Under the pieces are notes generated by a model, which did not search any database, was not told where the DNA came from, and was given only the letters and a program-made list of their open reading frames with translations. Of a DNA stretch of 64,000 bases, positions 1 through 8,812 are shown in pieces. The DNA comes from JANJUB01 sp040081075 (lineage in GTDB: Bacteria; Armatimonadota; Fimbriimonadia; Fimbriimonadales; Fimbriimonadaceae). Made by a program: the position numbers and the translations under genes. The DNA is taken from positions 1 to 64,000 of the forward strand of contig JBEBHJ010000009.1 in NCBI GenBank assembly GCA_040081075.1, given 5' to 3'. Positions within the stretch are counted from its first letter, which is position 1. Each line of letters begins with the position of its first letter.

Positions 1-561
1 CTCATGGAATGGGGCCGAACGGTGGGAGCGCGGAGTATGTGAACAAATACACGATTCTCATGGATGTCAAGATCACGAGCGCGGGAGACTGGGTTTCGAT
101 CTTCAATACGAACGCGACCAACTCAAACGACGGCGACCTCTTCATTCGCAATAGCGACAGCAAGCTAGGAATCAGCGGCAGTTACGCCGGACTCTTCACC
201 CGAAACGAATGGAACCGCCTCGCCGTAACGGTGGACAGCACGGCGGGCGTTTTGCAGATGAAAAGCTATGGTGAATGGCGTGCTCCAACAAACCAACGCA
301 ATGGACGCATTGGACGGCCGATGGGCCTTTTATAGCACGGCAACAGCAACGAAGACAGTCGACATTTTTGGCGACAACGACGGCGACAGCGGCGCGGGCC
401 AAATCAGCCAGCTTGCCTTTTACGACACGACCCTCTCCGCCGCTGAAATCAGCGCATTAGGCGGAGCTGGCTCCCCAGTTCCAGAGCCCGCCACACTCAG
501 TGCGCTCGCTCTCGGAGTTGGTGCCATTCTGCGACGACGATCTCTGCGAGGTCGCAAGTGA
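1..561 (+). pseudogene. PEP-CTERM LamG-like surface protein, 5' partial, frameshifted
   Basis: The reading frame enters from the left edge and encodes a LamG/concanavalin-like beta-sandwich segment (NEWNRLAVTVDST...). At about 268-271 the frame breaks: the continuation (VNGVLQQTNAMDALDGRW) lies one frame over, and dropping one G at 270-271 would join the two halves smoothly. The second half ends in a PEP-CTERM anchor: a VPEPATLSALAL motif, a hydrophobic segment and an Arg-rich tail (RRRSLRGRK). Proteins with this tail are normally exported and processed by an exosortase. The stop overlaps the next gene's GTG start (GTGA at 558-561). It may be a real pseudogene or a single-base sequence error; the sequence alone cannot decide. 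Confidence 0.65.
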
Positions 562-1367
562 AACGCGCCTTTACGCTCATCGAGCTCCTCGTAGTCATCG
601 CGATCATTGCTATCTTAGCGGCAATTCTGTTCCCGGTCTTTGCTCAGGCGAAGACCGCGGCCAAAGTGACTTCAACAACCTCTGGCCTAAAACAAATCGC
701 CCTCGGTTTGCACATGTACTCTGGAGACTACGATGATTACGTCGTTCCCGAATACGGAACCTCGTACCTTTCAACCGATACGTGGGTTGGTCGGATTTAT
801 CCCTACGTGAAGAACCGTGAGATTTTCTTCGATAAGACGTTGCCAGACGTTGCCGGTGACGATATTCCCGATCCATTCTTTCCCGGATACGTTTACAAGT
901 GGCAATGGATCACGAATCTGAGTTTGAACACAGATGGTTACTCCAGGCACTGGGGTGGTACAGGTTGCACGAATATCGATTGGAATGTGCCCCCGGCTTA
1001 CCGATCAATGACTTCATTTGAAGACTCAGCCAAGAGACTCGCGGTCGCTCCAACTCGTTACGCAAACTTGCCTTGGAGTTGGATGCGGTTCTACGCCATT
1101 GATGCGGCTTGGCCAACGATGGATCGGTATGCCGCCGACTGGAGTTGGTATCAGCTCATCTGGGATGCACGCCGACAATATCCAGGCCCACGTTTTCCGG
1201 GTGCTTATGCCGATGGTCATGCGGCAAAGTTTGGCCGGGAGAAGTTCGTGGGCTACTACGTGGATACCCCCTCGCAAACTGAGGCAAACACCTATAACGA
1301 ATACTGCGCCAAGATGGACGAAAAAGACCTCTGGCCGTTTTGGGGAAGAGCTTGGTCACCAAACTAG
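558..1367 (+). CDS. prepilin-type N-terminal cleavage/methylation protein (H-X9-DG type)
   Basis: The N-terminus KRAFTLIELLVVIAIIA followed by FPVFAQAK is a type IV prepilin leader: a short basic stretch, the F-T-L-I-E processing site, then a long hydrophobic helix. The remaining 230 residues are a Trp- and Tyr-rich globular domain, and a GAYADGHAAKF segment near the C-terminus matches the H-x9-DG style pseudopilin tail common in Planctomycetes and Armatimonadota. The GTG start at 558 overlaps the upstream stop. It is probably exported and processed by the prepilin peptidase. Whether it enters a pilus is unknown; many such proteins are single surface proteins. It is not linked to the pil operon at the right end. 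Confidence 0.85.
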   Translation: MKRAFTLIELLVVIAIIAILAAILFPVFAQAKTAAKVTSTTSGLKQIALGLHMYSGDYDDYVVPEYGTSYLSTDTWVGRIYPYVKNREIFFDKTLPDVAGDDIPDPFFPGYVYKWQWITNLSLNTDGYSRHWGGTGCTNIDWNVPPAYRSMTSFEDSAKRLAVAPTRYANLPWSWMRFYAIDAAWPTMDRYAADWSWYQLIWDARRQYPGPRFPGAYADGHAAKFGREKFVGYYVDTPSQTEANTYNEYCAKMDEKDLWPFWGRAWSPN

Positions 1368-1528
1368 CACGGGCATTTGCCTTGCTTGCGATAGTGGTTG
1401 GGGTCATGGGTTGCGCAAGCGATCCCGGTCCAAATGATCCCACCATGTCGGCTGAGGCTGAATCAAAGAGCCGGGCAAATCAGATGACGCCTGATCAAGT
1501 AAAAGCCCGCGAGTCCAGACCGCGTTAA
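1340..1528 (+). CDS. small putative lipoprotein
   Basis: This 62-residue product has a basic N-terminus, a hydrophobic stretch (ARAFALLAIVVGVMG) and a Cys at residue 25 that fits a lipobox with a slightly unusual -2 residue. The mature part is about 38 polar residues with no recognisable domain. The TTG start at 1340 overlaps the end of the prepilin-like gene; a second TTG at 1352 gives an equally good signal. Translational coupling to the gene upstream is likely. Function unknown. The short length and non-ATG start keep confidence moderate. Confidence 0.5.
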   Translation: MGKSLVTKLARAFALLAIVVGVMGCASDPGPNDPTMSAEAESKSRANQMTPDQVKARESRPR

Positions 1529-1643
1529 CTTCGAGCATGTTGTTGGCAAGGAGAGATTGTTTCCTTGCCTCCAATTTTCTAGATCATTGCCTAAGTGAGC
1601 TTTTGTGATGACGCAAGGCCGGACCCGGTAACATCAGGTTGCA

Positions 1644-2624
1644 ATGAATGAAGTCGCCTTTGTGCAGCAGCGTGAGCCGGAGTGGAAGCGGCTTCATGTC
1701 CTTTGCGATAAGGCGGATGCGAGCCCTAAGAACCTTCAACAAGAGGAACTGCGGGAGCTGATTTCGCTCTACCGAAAAGCTTCAAGTGATCTCGCTCAGG
1801 CGCGTACCCAATCGGGGAATCTCCAGCTTATTGAGTTTCTGAACGACCTTGTGGGTCGGGCTTATATGGCGCTTTATCGCCCGACCCGTCCGGGGGTCTT
1901 TCGTAGCATTGGGGGTGCGATTGCCACTTATGCCCAAGTCGTTAGGCGGCGAAAGTGGTTTGTTGTGGGCTCGATGGCCGTGTTTTTTGCCGCAGCTCTT
2001 TTCAGCCATGCGATCTTAACCGTGCGCCCCGACCTTCGGCCCTACCTCATCGCTAAAGGCGAAGAAGAGCTGTTTGACGGCTGGAAAGACGGGAATATGA
2101 AAGAGCGATCCGGCTCGGAATCCGTTTTGATGACCGGGTTTTACGCCGCACATAACCCGTTCGTTTCGGTGATCACGGGCGGTGTAGCCGCGGGCTCCTT
2201 CGGGATCGCTACCACCATTCTGTTATGGGAAAATGGACGCCAACTCGGTTCACTTGGACATGAAATGAACTCAGTTGGAAAGCTCGGTTTCCTCCTTTCG
2301 TCCATCGCGCCCCACGGCGTTACCGAAATACAAGGCATTTTCATAGCGGGGGCAGCTGGATACGTTTTGGCCTGGGCCCTCATTTTCCCAGGTCAACGTC
2401 GGAGGGCCGATGCCTTGCGTGATGCGGCAAAAGATGGCATTGTGATGCTAGGCGGCGGCGTTGTCCTCATGTTCTTGGCGGCTCCGTTTGAAGGGTTTTT
2501 TAGCTTTAGTCCCTCCGTTCCCCAGCCGGTGAAAGTGGTCGTGGCGCTCATCGTAGGTACAGGATGGATTGTTTTCTATAACGGCGTGGGCAAGACGGTG
2601 GAACCCGCGCCCCAAAGCAGGTAA
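1644..2624 (+). CDS. SpoIIM-like (stage II sporulation protein M family) integral membrane protein
   Basis: This is a 326-residue membrane protein. An N-terminal soluble helical region (about 1-105) precedes roughly five to six hydrophobic segments from residue 112 on. The segment SIAPHGVTEIQGIFIAG matches the most conserved stretch of the SpoIIM family (PF01944), and RRKWFVVGSMAVFFAAA is the first membrane helix. In sporulating Firmicutes SpoIIM works in engulfment. In non-sporulating phyla the family is widespread and its role is poorly defined, often beside RDD or MoxR genes. Here it sits 9 bp upstream of fabD, so it is probably co-transcribed with it. Family is confident, function is not. 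Confidence 0.8.
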   Translation: MNEVAFVQQREPEWKRLHVLCDKADASPKNLQQEELRELISLYRKASSDLAQARTQSGNLQLIEFLNDLVGRAYMALYRPTRPGVFRSIGGAIATYAQVVRRRKWFVVGSMAVFFAAALFSHAILTVRPDLRPYLIAKGEEELFDGWKDGNMKERSGSESVLMTGFYAAHNPFVSVITGGVAAGSFGIATTILLWENGRQLGSLGHEMNSVGKLGFLLSSIAPHGVTEIQGIFIAGAAGYVLAWALIFPGQRRRADALRDAAKDGIVMLGGGVVLMFLAAPFEGFFSFSPSVPQPVKVVVALIVGTGWIVFYNGVGKTVEPAPQSR

Positions 2625-2633
2625 CTTTAAGCC

Positions 2634-3563
2634 ATGCTTGCAGCAGTTTTCCCCGGTCAGGGTTCCCAAAAGCCCGGAATGGGCCAATCCCTTTTTGATG
2701 ATCACGTCGCGGTTCGAGCGGTTTTTGAAGAAATTTCCGATGCGGCCGGCGTTAACATCCCCGCTCTTTGTTTTAACTCGGACGAGGACACCTTACGACG
2801 AACCGAAAACGCTCAGATGGCGCTTTACTCGTGCGGAGTTGCCGCTTATGTGGCTCTCGTTTCAGAAGGAGTACGCGCGGATATGTTTGCCGGGCATAGT
2901 GTGGGAGAGTACGCCGCCCTCGCCGCGGGAGGATGGATTTCGATTACCGAGGGAGCTCGGCTGGTTCTAAAGCGCGGAGAACTTATGGCGGCAAGCGGTG
3001 CCGACCGTCCGGGAACCATGGCCGCCGTATTGGGTTTGGACCGCGCCGGGCTTGAAGCCGCCTGCAAATCGGCTTCGACCGAAACCGAAGTGGTGGTGAT
3101 CGCCAACGATAACTGCCCTGGGCAGATGGTGATCAGCGGTGATACCGCCGCCGTTGCCCGGGCTAGTGCGCTTGCCTCAGAACTCGGTGCCAAGCGAGTT
3201 TTGCCCCTTAACGTGAGCGGAGCCTTTCACAGTCCCCTTATGAACGCCTCGGCGGTCGCGATGGGCGAGCGGCTACGGGTGGTCACCTTTATGCAGGGCA
3301 AGGCTCCGGTCTATGCTAACGTTACGGCCCAGGCTGTAACCGACCCCGGCGAGTGGCCCGCTCTGCTGGAGGAACAGTTGCGTAGCCCCGTGCGATGGAC
3401 CGAAAGCGTTGAAGCCATGATGGCAGCGGGGGCCACGCGTTTTGTGGAATGCGGTGTGGGTGAAGTTTTGGGCGGATTGGTGCGACGCGTAAGCAAAGAA
3501 GTTCAAACGGCCGCCGTTTTTGATTCGGCCAGCCTAAGCGCATTTGCGGGAGGTGGAGCATGA
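2634..3563 (+). CDS. fabD: malonyl-CoA:ACP transacylase
   Basis: FabD loads malonate from CoA onto acyl carrier protein for type II fatty acid synthesis in the cytoplasm. The N-terminus has the FPGQGSQ motif, and the nucleophile elbow GHSVGEYAAL places the catalytic Ser near residue 89. The downstream NVSGAFHSPLM supplies the catalytic His. Length 309 is normal for the family. The stop overlaps the fabG start by 4 bp (ATGA), so the two are translationally coupled. No acpP or fabF follows, and fabH is 50 kb away, so the usual fab cluster is split. Confidence 0.95.
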   Translation: MLAAVFPGQGSQKPGMGQSLFDDHVAVRAVFEEISDAAGVNIPALCFNSDEDTLRRTENAQMALYSCGVAAYVALVSEGVRADMFAGHSVGEYAALAAGGWISITEGARLVLKRGELMAASGADRPGTMAAVLGLDRAGLEAACKSASTETEVVVIANDNCPGQMVISGDTAAVARASALASELGAKRVLPLNVSGAFHSPLMNASAVAMGERLRVVTFMQGKAPVYANVTAQAVTDPGEWPALLEEQLRSPVRWTESVEAMMAAGATRFVECGVGEVLGGLVRRVSKEVQTAAVFDSASLSAFAGGGA

Positions 3564-4285
3564 CTTTTGAAAATCAAGTTGTTATCGTGACGGGTGCGAG
3601 TCGGGGCATTGGCAAAGCAATCGCGATTGCCTTCGCCCAACGAGGTGCAAAGGTCGCGGCGGTTGCGACGACGCTGGAAGGTGCCCAAGCCACCGCCGAC
3701 GAGATTGGAGGGACGGCTTTTGCGTGCGACGTTTCGGATTCAGGTTCAGTGGATGCGATGTTCGAAGCGATTGTCGCCCAAATGGGTACGCCCTCGGTAT
3801 TGGTCAACAATGCCGGAATCACCCGGGACACTCTAATTCTACGGATGAAAGATGAGGATTGGGATCGGGTTATCGCCGTCAATCTCAAGGGTTCTTTTAA
3901 CACAACGCGAGCGGCTTCCAAACTCATGATGAAGGCTCGCTACGGTCGGATCATCAATATTTCGAGCGTGGTTGGCCTGGGCGGAGCGGCTGGACAGGCG
4001 AATTATGCGGCGGCAAAAGCTGGATTGCTTGGCCTCACGATGTCCACAGCTAAAGAGTTCGGCTCGCGCGGAATCACCTGCAACGCGGTCGCACCGGGTT
4101 ATATTCAAACCGATATGACCGACGATCTGCCGCAGGAGTTCAAAGATTTTGTTGCCAAAAATGCGCCGGCCGGGCGGCTTGGAGCCCCCGAAGACATTGC
4201 ACCCGCCGTGCTTTTCTTGGCCTCGTCCGAGGCGAGCTACATTACGGGTCAAGTGCTTGTAGTTGATGGCGGTTTGACGCTCTAA
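3560..4285 (+). CDS. fabG: 3-oxoacyl-ACP reductase
   Basis: FabG reduces 3-oxoacyl-ACP to 3-hydroxyacyl-ACP with NADPH in fatty acid elongation. It is a classical short-chain dehydrogenase: the TGASRGIG cofactor motif is at residues 11-18, then NNAG, the catalytic Ser in INISSVVG, the YAAAK active site, and a C-terminus ending ITGQVLVVDGGLTL that is typical of FabG. The length of 241 residues is standard. Its coupling to fabD makes this assignment firmer than for most SDRs. The next gene starts 3 bp after its stop. Confidence 0.95.
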   Translation: MTFENQVVIVTGASRGIGKAIAIAFAQRGAKVAAVATTLEGAQATADEIGGTAFACDVSDSGSVDAMFEAIVAQMGTPSVLVNNAGITRDTLILRMKDEDWDRVIAVNLKGSFNTTRAASKLMMKARYGRIINISSVVGLGGAAGQANYAAAKAGLLGLTMSTAKEFGSRGITCNAVAPGYIQTDMTDDLPQEFKDFVAKNAPAGRLGAPEDIAPAVLFLASSEASYITGQVLVVDGGLTL

Positions 4286-4288
4286 GCG

Positions 4289-4894
4289 ATGACCGAGCTT
4301 GAACAGCTGGCAAGCCGAGCGGCGGTATGCAGAAACTGCAGCCTCGCGGAGCGCCGAAGAAACGTGGTCTTTGGAGAGGGGAATCCCGCCTCGCCTCTTG
4401 TTCTCGTCGGAGAAGGCCCGGGCGACAAAGAGGATGAAACTGGTCGCCCCTTCGTGGGGAAAGCCGGGCAACTTTTAGATAAAGCGCTTGCTGAAAACAA
4501 TCTCACGCGCCAAGATGTTTACATCTGTAACACGGTCAAATGCCGCGCTTGCGATTGGTCAACGGGGAAGCCCGTCAATCGTGCTCCCTTTCCTGATGAA
4601 GTAGATGCGTGCCGCGAATGGCTTGTGCCCCAACTTGCGATTATCGCTCCGCGGGTAATTCTTTGCGTGGGCGCACCCAGTGCCAAAAACTTAATTCGAA
4701 AGGACTTCAAGATAACAGCAGAACGAGGGAAATACTTCCCCTGCGACTACGCCAAAACCGCCATCGCAACACTCCACCCGTCGTATATTTTGCGTCTTCA
4801 AACGCAAACCAACGATGGAGGGTATTCATTGCTTGTGGCAGATATCGCGAAGGCATGGGAAGGTGCGCAGCGGTTAGCTCAGAAAACTCCCTAG
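4289..4894 (+). CDS. type-4 (family 4) uracil-DNA glycosylase
   Basis: This enzyme removes uracil from DNA for base-excision repair. The N-terminal CRNCSLAERR pair of cysteines together with Cys residues in CNTVKCRACD and VDACREW fits the four-cysteine iron-sulfur cluster of family 4 enzymes. The active-site block is GEGPGDKEDETGRPFVGKAG, and LHPSYILR near the C-terminus carries the second conserved motif. Length 201 is typical. It sits 3 bp after fabG in the same run, a physical rather than functional link. A second, type-5, enzyme is encoded at 48.1-48.7 kb. Confidence 0.9.
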   Translation: MTELEQLASRAAVCRNCSLAERRRNVVFGEGNPASPLVLVGEGPGDKEDETGRPFVGKAGQLLDKALAENNLTRQDVYICNTVKCRACDWSTGKPVNRAPFPDEVDACREWLVPQLAIIAPRVILCVGAPSAKNLIRKDFKITAERGKYFPCDYAKTAIATLHPSYILRLQTQTNDGGYSLLVADIAKAWEGAQRLAQKTP

Positions 4895-4987
4895 CTCTTG
4901 TTTTACCCGGACCAAGCACCCCAGATTTTTACTAGCTTCTATGCAATCCCGCGGGGCCAAACCCGTCATCAAAGTGGGTAACGTCGC

Positions 4988-6826
4988 ATGATGAATTTGA
5001 GGCTGTTTTCGGTTTTGGGATTGAGCGGACTGGCTTTGCTGGCCACCGCTCAGCGATTTGGTCCGGAAGTTGAGGAGTTAGAGCGTGGATCGGATCCACC
5101 CGCTCCGCCTCGCAAGCTTCGATTCTCTCCGCAGAGTGTCATCACGTTCGGAAACTACACAAGCTACCAGGCAAATGTGAACTCCAGCGGCTTCAATATC
5201 TTGAGTGACGCGGCTAACGAGCCTTCAATTGCGGTGGATCCGACCAACCCTAACCGCATGGCGATCGGTTGGCGGCAATTCGATAATGTGACCAGCAACT
5301 TCCGACAGGCAGGTTGGGCCCACACCCTAAACGGTGGCCACGATTGGACGTTTCCGGGCAACCTCCAACCGGGAGTTTTTCGAAGCGACCCCGTGTTGGA
5401 TGTCACGAGCTCGGGCGATTTTTATTATCTGAGTCTGCAAAGCTCCTTCTTTGACGATCTGTATAGTTCGTTTAATCAGGGAGCAACCTGGAGTCTCGTC
5501 GGTCCAGCGACTGGCGGCGACAAACAGTGGATGATTGTTGATAAGACCGGCGGAGTTGGCCACGGAAACATCTATCAGATTTGGAGCACGGCCGGAAACA
5601 ACTACGGAGGACGACAGTTCTCGCGAACAACAAACGCAGGCTTGAACTGGATGGACCCGATCAATATCCCCTTGCAGCCCGTATGGGGTGTTTTGGATAT
5701 TGCTTCGAACGGCGACCTGTATATCGGCGGTTCGAATGGTGGATCGAACTTCTTTTTCGTGCGCTCCTCAAATGCCAAGTTTTCGTCAATGACCCCGACA
5801 TTTGATCGATCCGTCACGCTCAGTTTGGGTGGATCGGTCGGCGTAAATGTCCCCGTTAATCCGGCCGGACTCATGGGCCAAGTTAGTATCTCCACCGACA
5901 AGTCAACCTCGCCCCAAGGCGGGAATATCTACATGCTCAGTTCGGTGCGAACTAATGCCACCAATCCATCGGACGTCAAGTTCGTTCGCAGCACCAATGG
6001 TGGTTTAACGTGGTCCACTCCTAAAAAGCTAAATGATGATCCGGCTGGCACCACCCGATATCATTGGATGGCCGCCATGTCCATTGCCCCGAACGGCAGA
6101 ATCGATGCGGTTTGGAACGACACCCGGGCCAATGCTGCTAACCAATTTTCGGCTCTCTACTACACGTGTTCATTTGATGGTGGGGACACGTGGCTCCCGA
6201 ATACCCAGGTCTCGCCCGCGTTTAACCATGGGCTGGGTTATCCCAATCAAAACAAAATGGGCGACTATTTGGGCCTAGTTTCTGATAATGGCGGCGCACA
6301 TGTTGCCTACTGCGGCACGTTCAATGGCGAAGAAGACATCTACTATCTGCGCATCCCGGCCCCCGAGGCGATCGCACCGTCTACCGTTGCCCTCGTGAGG
6401 GGCCTGAACCCAGTTGGAAGCGTTGCCGATGTGGCGTGGAGCGAGAACTTGACCTACTCCGGCAATAACGACCCTACCTTAAACCGCACCGAACCGCCAA
6501 TTCAGATTGAAGTCACCGGATCGACGACAATTCTGCACCCAACCAGGTTCCGCTTTAAGCTCGAAAACCGCATAAGCGTGGGCGGTTTGAATCAAACGAT
6601 CTCGCTTTTTAACGTTCTCAGTAATCAATATGAAGCGGTAGACACTCGCGCCGGGGCAACAAGCGATGCGGTCGTAGTAGTTGAAGCGACGGGGAATCTC
6701 GACCGGTTCATCAATCAGAGCACGGGACAAGTGAAGGCAAAACTGTCGATTACGTCGACTTCGCCGACTCTGCCTAGAGTTTGGGGAACCTCAATCGACC
6801 ACGCTCAGTGGGTTATTCTGAACTAA
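4988..6826 (+). CDS. secreted BNR/sialidase-like beta-propeller protein
   Basis: This 612-residue protein begins with a signal peptide (MMNLRLFSVLGLSGLALLATAQ). The body contains repeated BNR-type Asp-box motifs of the S-x-D-x-G-x-T-W kind, for example STNGGLTWSTP, SFDGGDTWLP, FNQGATWSLV and LNGGHDWTF, which predict a six- or seven-bladed beta-propeller at about residues 60-460. A separate beta-rich C-terminal domain (about 465-612) begins TVALVRGLNPVGSVADVAW. The sialidase FRIP and catalytic residues are not evident, so an enzymatic role should not be assumed. It is probably an exported binding or structural protein. It is followed by the convergent tRNA-Ser. Confidence 0.75.
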   Translation: MMNLRLFSVLGLSGLALLATAQRFGPEVEELERGSDPPAPPRKLRFSPQSVITFGNYTSYQANVNSSGFNILSDAANEPSIAVDPTNPNRMAIGWRQFDNVTSNFRQAGWAHTLNGGHDWTFPGNLQPGVFRSDPVLDVTSSGDFYYLSLQSSFFDDLYSSFNQGATWSLVGPATGGDKQWMIVDKTGGVGHGNIYQIWSTAGNNYGGRQFSRTTNAGLNWMDPINIPLQPVWGVLDIASNGDLYIGGSNGGSNFFFVRSSNAKFSSMTPTFDRSVTLSLGGSVGVNVPVNPAGLMGQVSISTDKSTSPQGGNIYMLSSVRTNATNPSDVKFVRSTNGGLTWSTPKKLNDDPAGTTRYHWMAAMSIAPNGRIDAVWNDTRANAANQFSALYYTCSFDGGDTWLPNTQVSPAFNHGLGYPNQNKMGDYLGLVSDNGGAHVAYCGTFNGEEDIYYLRIPAPEAIAPSTVALVRGLNPVGSVADVAWSENLTYSGNNDPTLNRTEPPIQIEVTGSTTILHPTRFRFKLENRISVGGLNQTISLFNVLSNQYEAVDTRAGATSDAVVVVEATGNLDRFINQSTGQVKAKLSITSTSPTLPRVWGTSIDHAQWVILN

Positions 6827-6836
6827 ACAAGGAAGC

Positions 6837-6924
6837 TGGAGGAGAGAGAGGGATTCGAACCCCCGGAGGTCTTACCCTCAACAGTTTTCAAGACTGCCGC
6901 ATTAAACCGCTCTGCCATCTCTCC
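6837..6924 (-). tRNA. tRNA-Ser(UGA)
   Basis: The minus strand folds as a class II tRNA. The 7-bp acceptor stem GGAGAGA pairs with TCTCTCC, and the anticodon loop CTTGAAA carries anticodon TGA in a GCAGT/ACTGT stem. The long variable arm has a GAGG/CCTC helix, and the T-arm contains TTCGAAT. The 3' CCA is encoded (6837-6839). The discriminator base reads U (A at 6840 on the + strand), where bacterial serine tRNAs usually have G. The gene lies between convergent protein genes. Confidence 0.93.
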
Positions 6925-6969
6925 GCTTCTCTAATTGTGGCCCAAAAGTGTAAGTTTCTGGAGGGCCGT

Positions 6970-8784
6970 TCAGCTCACGGGCACCGTTTCTACTTGTTCG
7001 TCCAAGAATTGATCGTTGTATAACCTCGAATAAAGGCCACCGAGGTCAAGTAGCTCATGGTGAGTGCCACGTTCCACTATGCGACCGTCCTCAAGCACCA
7101 AAATCAAATCCGCAGATAGGATGGTTGAGAGGCGGTGGGCGATTGCGAACGTTGTACGTCCCTTCATTAGCTCCGAAAGCGACGCTTGGATAAACCGCTC
7201 GGAATGGGTATCGAGGGCCGAGGTTGCCTCGTCAAGGATCAATATTCGGGGGTTTTTTAGGATCGCACGGGCAATAGCAATTCGCTGTTTCTCGCCGCCT
7301 GACAGTTTATATCCGCGCTCGCCCACAATCGTGTCGTACCCATCGGGCAAGCTATCAATGTGTTCGTGAATGGCGGCCGCTCGGCAAGCAGCAACGAGTT
7401 CCTCGTGGGTGGCGTCGGGCTTGGCCACCTGTAGGTTGTCCTTGATAGTCGTGTGGAGCAGATAGGTTTCCTGAGTTACGGCGCCGACCATTTCCCCCAA
7501 ATTGGCAAGCTTCAAGTCGCGAACATCCATTCCATCCAGAAGCACTTGTCCTTCATCGGGATCATATAAGCGCGGGATTAAGTAGGTAAGCGTAGTCTTT
7601 CCCGCTCCCGATGGACCAACAAGAGCAACCAACTTGCCCGGTTCGGCAACAAAGCTCAAGCCTTCGAGGGTCATTCCCGCTTCTTTCTCGTAGGCAAATC
7701 CCACATTTCTAAACTCGATTTGGCCCTTCACCTCGGATGGAACAAGGGCAACCGCATCAGGCTTTTCTTTGATATCGAGTTCCATGTCAAAGTAGTCGAA
7801 TATGCGCTGGAACAGGGCGAACGAACCCATGATTTCAACTTGCGCCCCCATCAAGCCGGTCAGGGGAAAGAACATTCGAGTTTGGAGGCCCGTAAATGCC
7901 ACGAGCAATCCAACCGTGATCGACTTGTCTCCTTGTCTGATCATCAAGTAACCCGCAAGCCAATACACCAGAGTTGGCGCAAGCTGCGTGATCAGCCGGA
8001 TCATCCCAAAAAACAGGTACATCACAACGGCGGATTTGATTTGCCAGCCCGCCAACTTCTTGTTTTCCTCGGAAAAGCGAGAGAGAATGATGTCGGAGCG
8101 TCCGGTGGTTTTGGTCAGCAGAATTCCGGAAACGGACAGGCTCTCTTGTAGCGCCGAGTTCACTTCCGCCGTTTGTTCTTGGGTGCCGGTTCGAACCACG
8201 CGCGCATAGTCTCCGACGCGGCGGCCAATGACCGCAAAGATTGGGATCATACCGATGCTCAGCAAGGTCAATCGCCAATCCATCCAGAACATGGCGATGA
8301 GGCAAGATACAACGATTCCTAAGTTCGAGACTTGATCCGTGATGGTCGAACTCACCACAGTTTGGACTCCGGCGACATCACTCAGCAGTCGCGATTGGAT
8401 TTCGCCGGTGCGGGTTGCGGTGAAGAATCTTAGCGACATTTGTTGCAAGTGAGCAAAGAGGTTTTGCCGCATGTCGCACATGATCTTCTGCCCAATGACC
8501 ACGCTCCAATAGCCGTAGAGTAGCGTAACACCTGCTCCCGCCAGCACTGAAAAAAGCATGAAGACGGAGTAGGTCGCCAGCACTCCCAGGTTCTGCTTTT
8601 GGAGTCCTTCGTCAATCAAAACTTGCACAAAAAATGCGGGCAAAATTCCAAGAAGCACGCCGACAGCAACGGCGATAAGGGTAAAGAAAACCTCGCGCTT
8701 ATGGGGAGCGAACAAGCCGATAACCCGACGCAAGATGACCCGATCCATCATCGGCTTTGGGGAACTAGCCTCTTGGGAACTCAT
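6970..8784 (-). CDS. ABC exporter, fused permease-ATPase (MsbA/multidrug type)
   Basis: This 604-residue half-transporter has an N-terminal six-helix ABC exporter domain (about 30-320) fused to an ATPase domain (about 355-600). Walker A GPSGAGKTT is at 390-398, the Q-loop Gln near 438, signature LSGGEKQ at 494-500, Walker B ILILDEA at 514-520, and the H-loop in AIAHRLST. It would act as a homodimer in the inner membrane. With lpxB in the same window a lipid A flippase role (MsbA) is possible, but drug or lipid export by a related paralogue cannot be excluded. It is a single-gene unit, flanked by the tRNA and a secreted-protein gene. Confidence 0.88.
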   Translation of the reverse strand: MSSQEASSPKPMMDRVILRRVIGLFAPHKREVFFTLIAVAVGVLLGILPAFFVQVLIDEGLQKQNLGVLATYSVFMLFSVLAGAGVTLLYGYWSVVIGQKIMCDMRQNLFAHLQQMSLRFFTATRTGEIQSRLLSDVAGVQTVVSSTITDQVSNLGIVVSCLIAMFWMDWRLTLLSIGMIPIFAVIGRRVGDYARVVRTGTQEQTAEVNSALQESLSVSGILLTKTTGRSDIILSRFSEENKKLAGWQIKSAVVMYLFFGMIRLITQLAPTLVYWLAGYLMIRQGDKSITVGLLVAFTGLQTRMFFPLTGLMGAQVEIMGSFALFQRIFDYFDMELDIKEKPDAVALVPSEVKGQIEFRNVGFAYEKEAGMTLEGLSFVAEPGKLVALVGPSGAGKTTLTYLIPRLYDPDEGQVLLDGMDVRDLKLANLGEMVGAVTQETYLLHTTIKDNLQVAKPDATHEELVAACRAAAIHEHIDSLPDGYDTIVGERGYKLSGGEKQRIAIARAILKNPRILILDEATSALDTHSERFIQASLSELMKGRTTFAIAHRLSTILSADLILVLEDGRIVERGTHHELLDLGGLYSRLYNDQFLDEQVETVPVS

Positions 8785-8812
8785 GCCAAGAGGCTACCTA
8801 ACTTCGCCTCGC

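Noticed and set aside
3839..4471. Long - strand ORF (210 codons) antisense to fabG and the type-4 UDG
   Set aside because: The protein has no recognisable motif and lies fully under two well-supported genes on the other strand.
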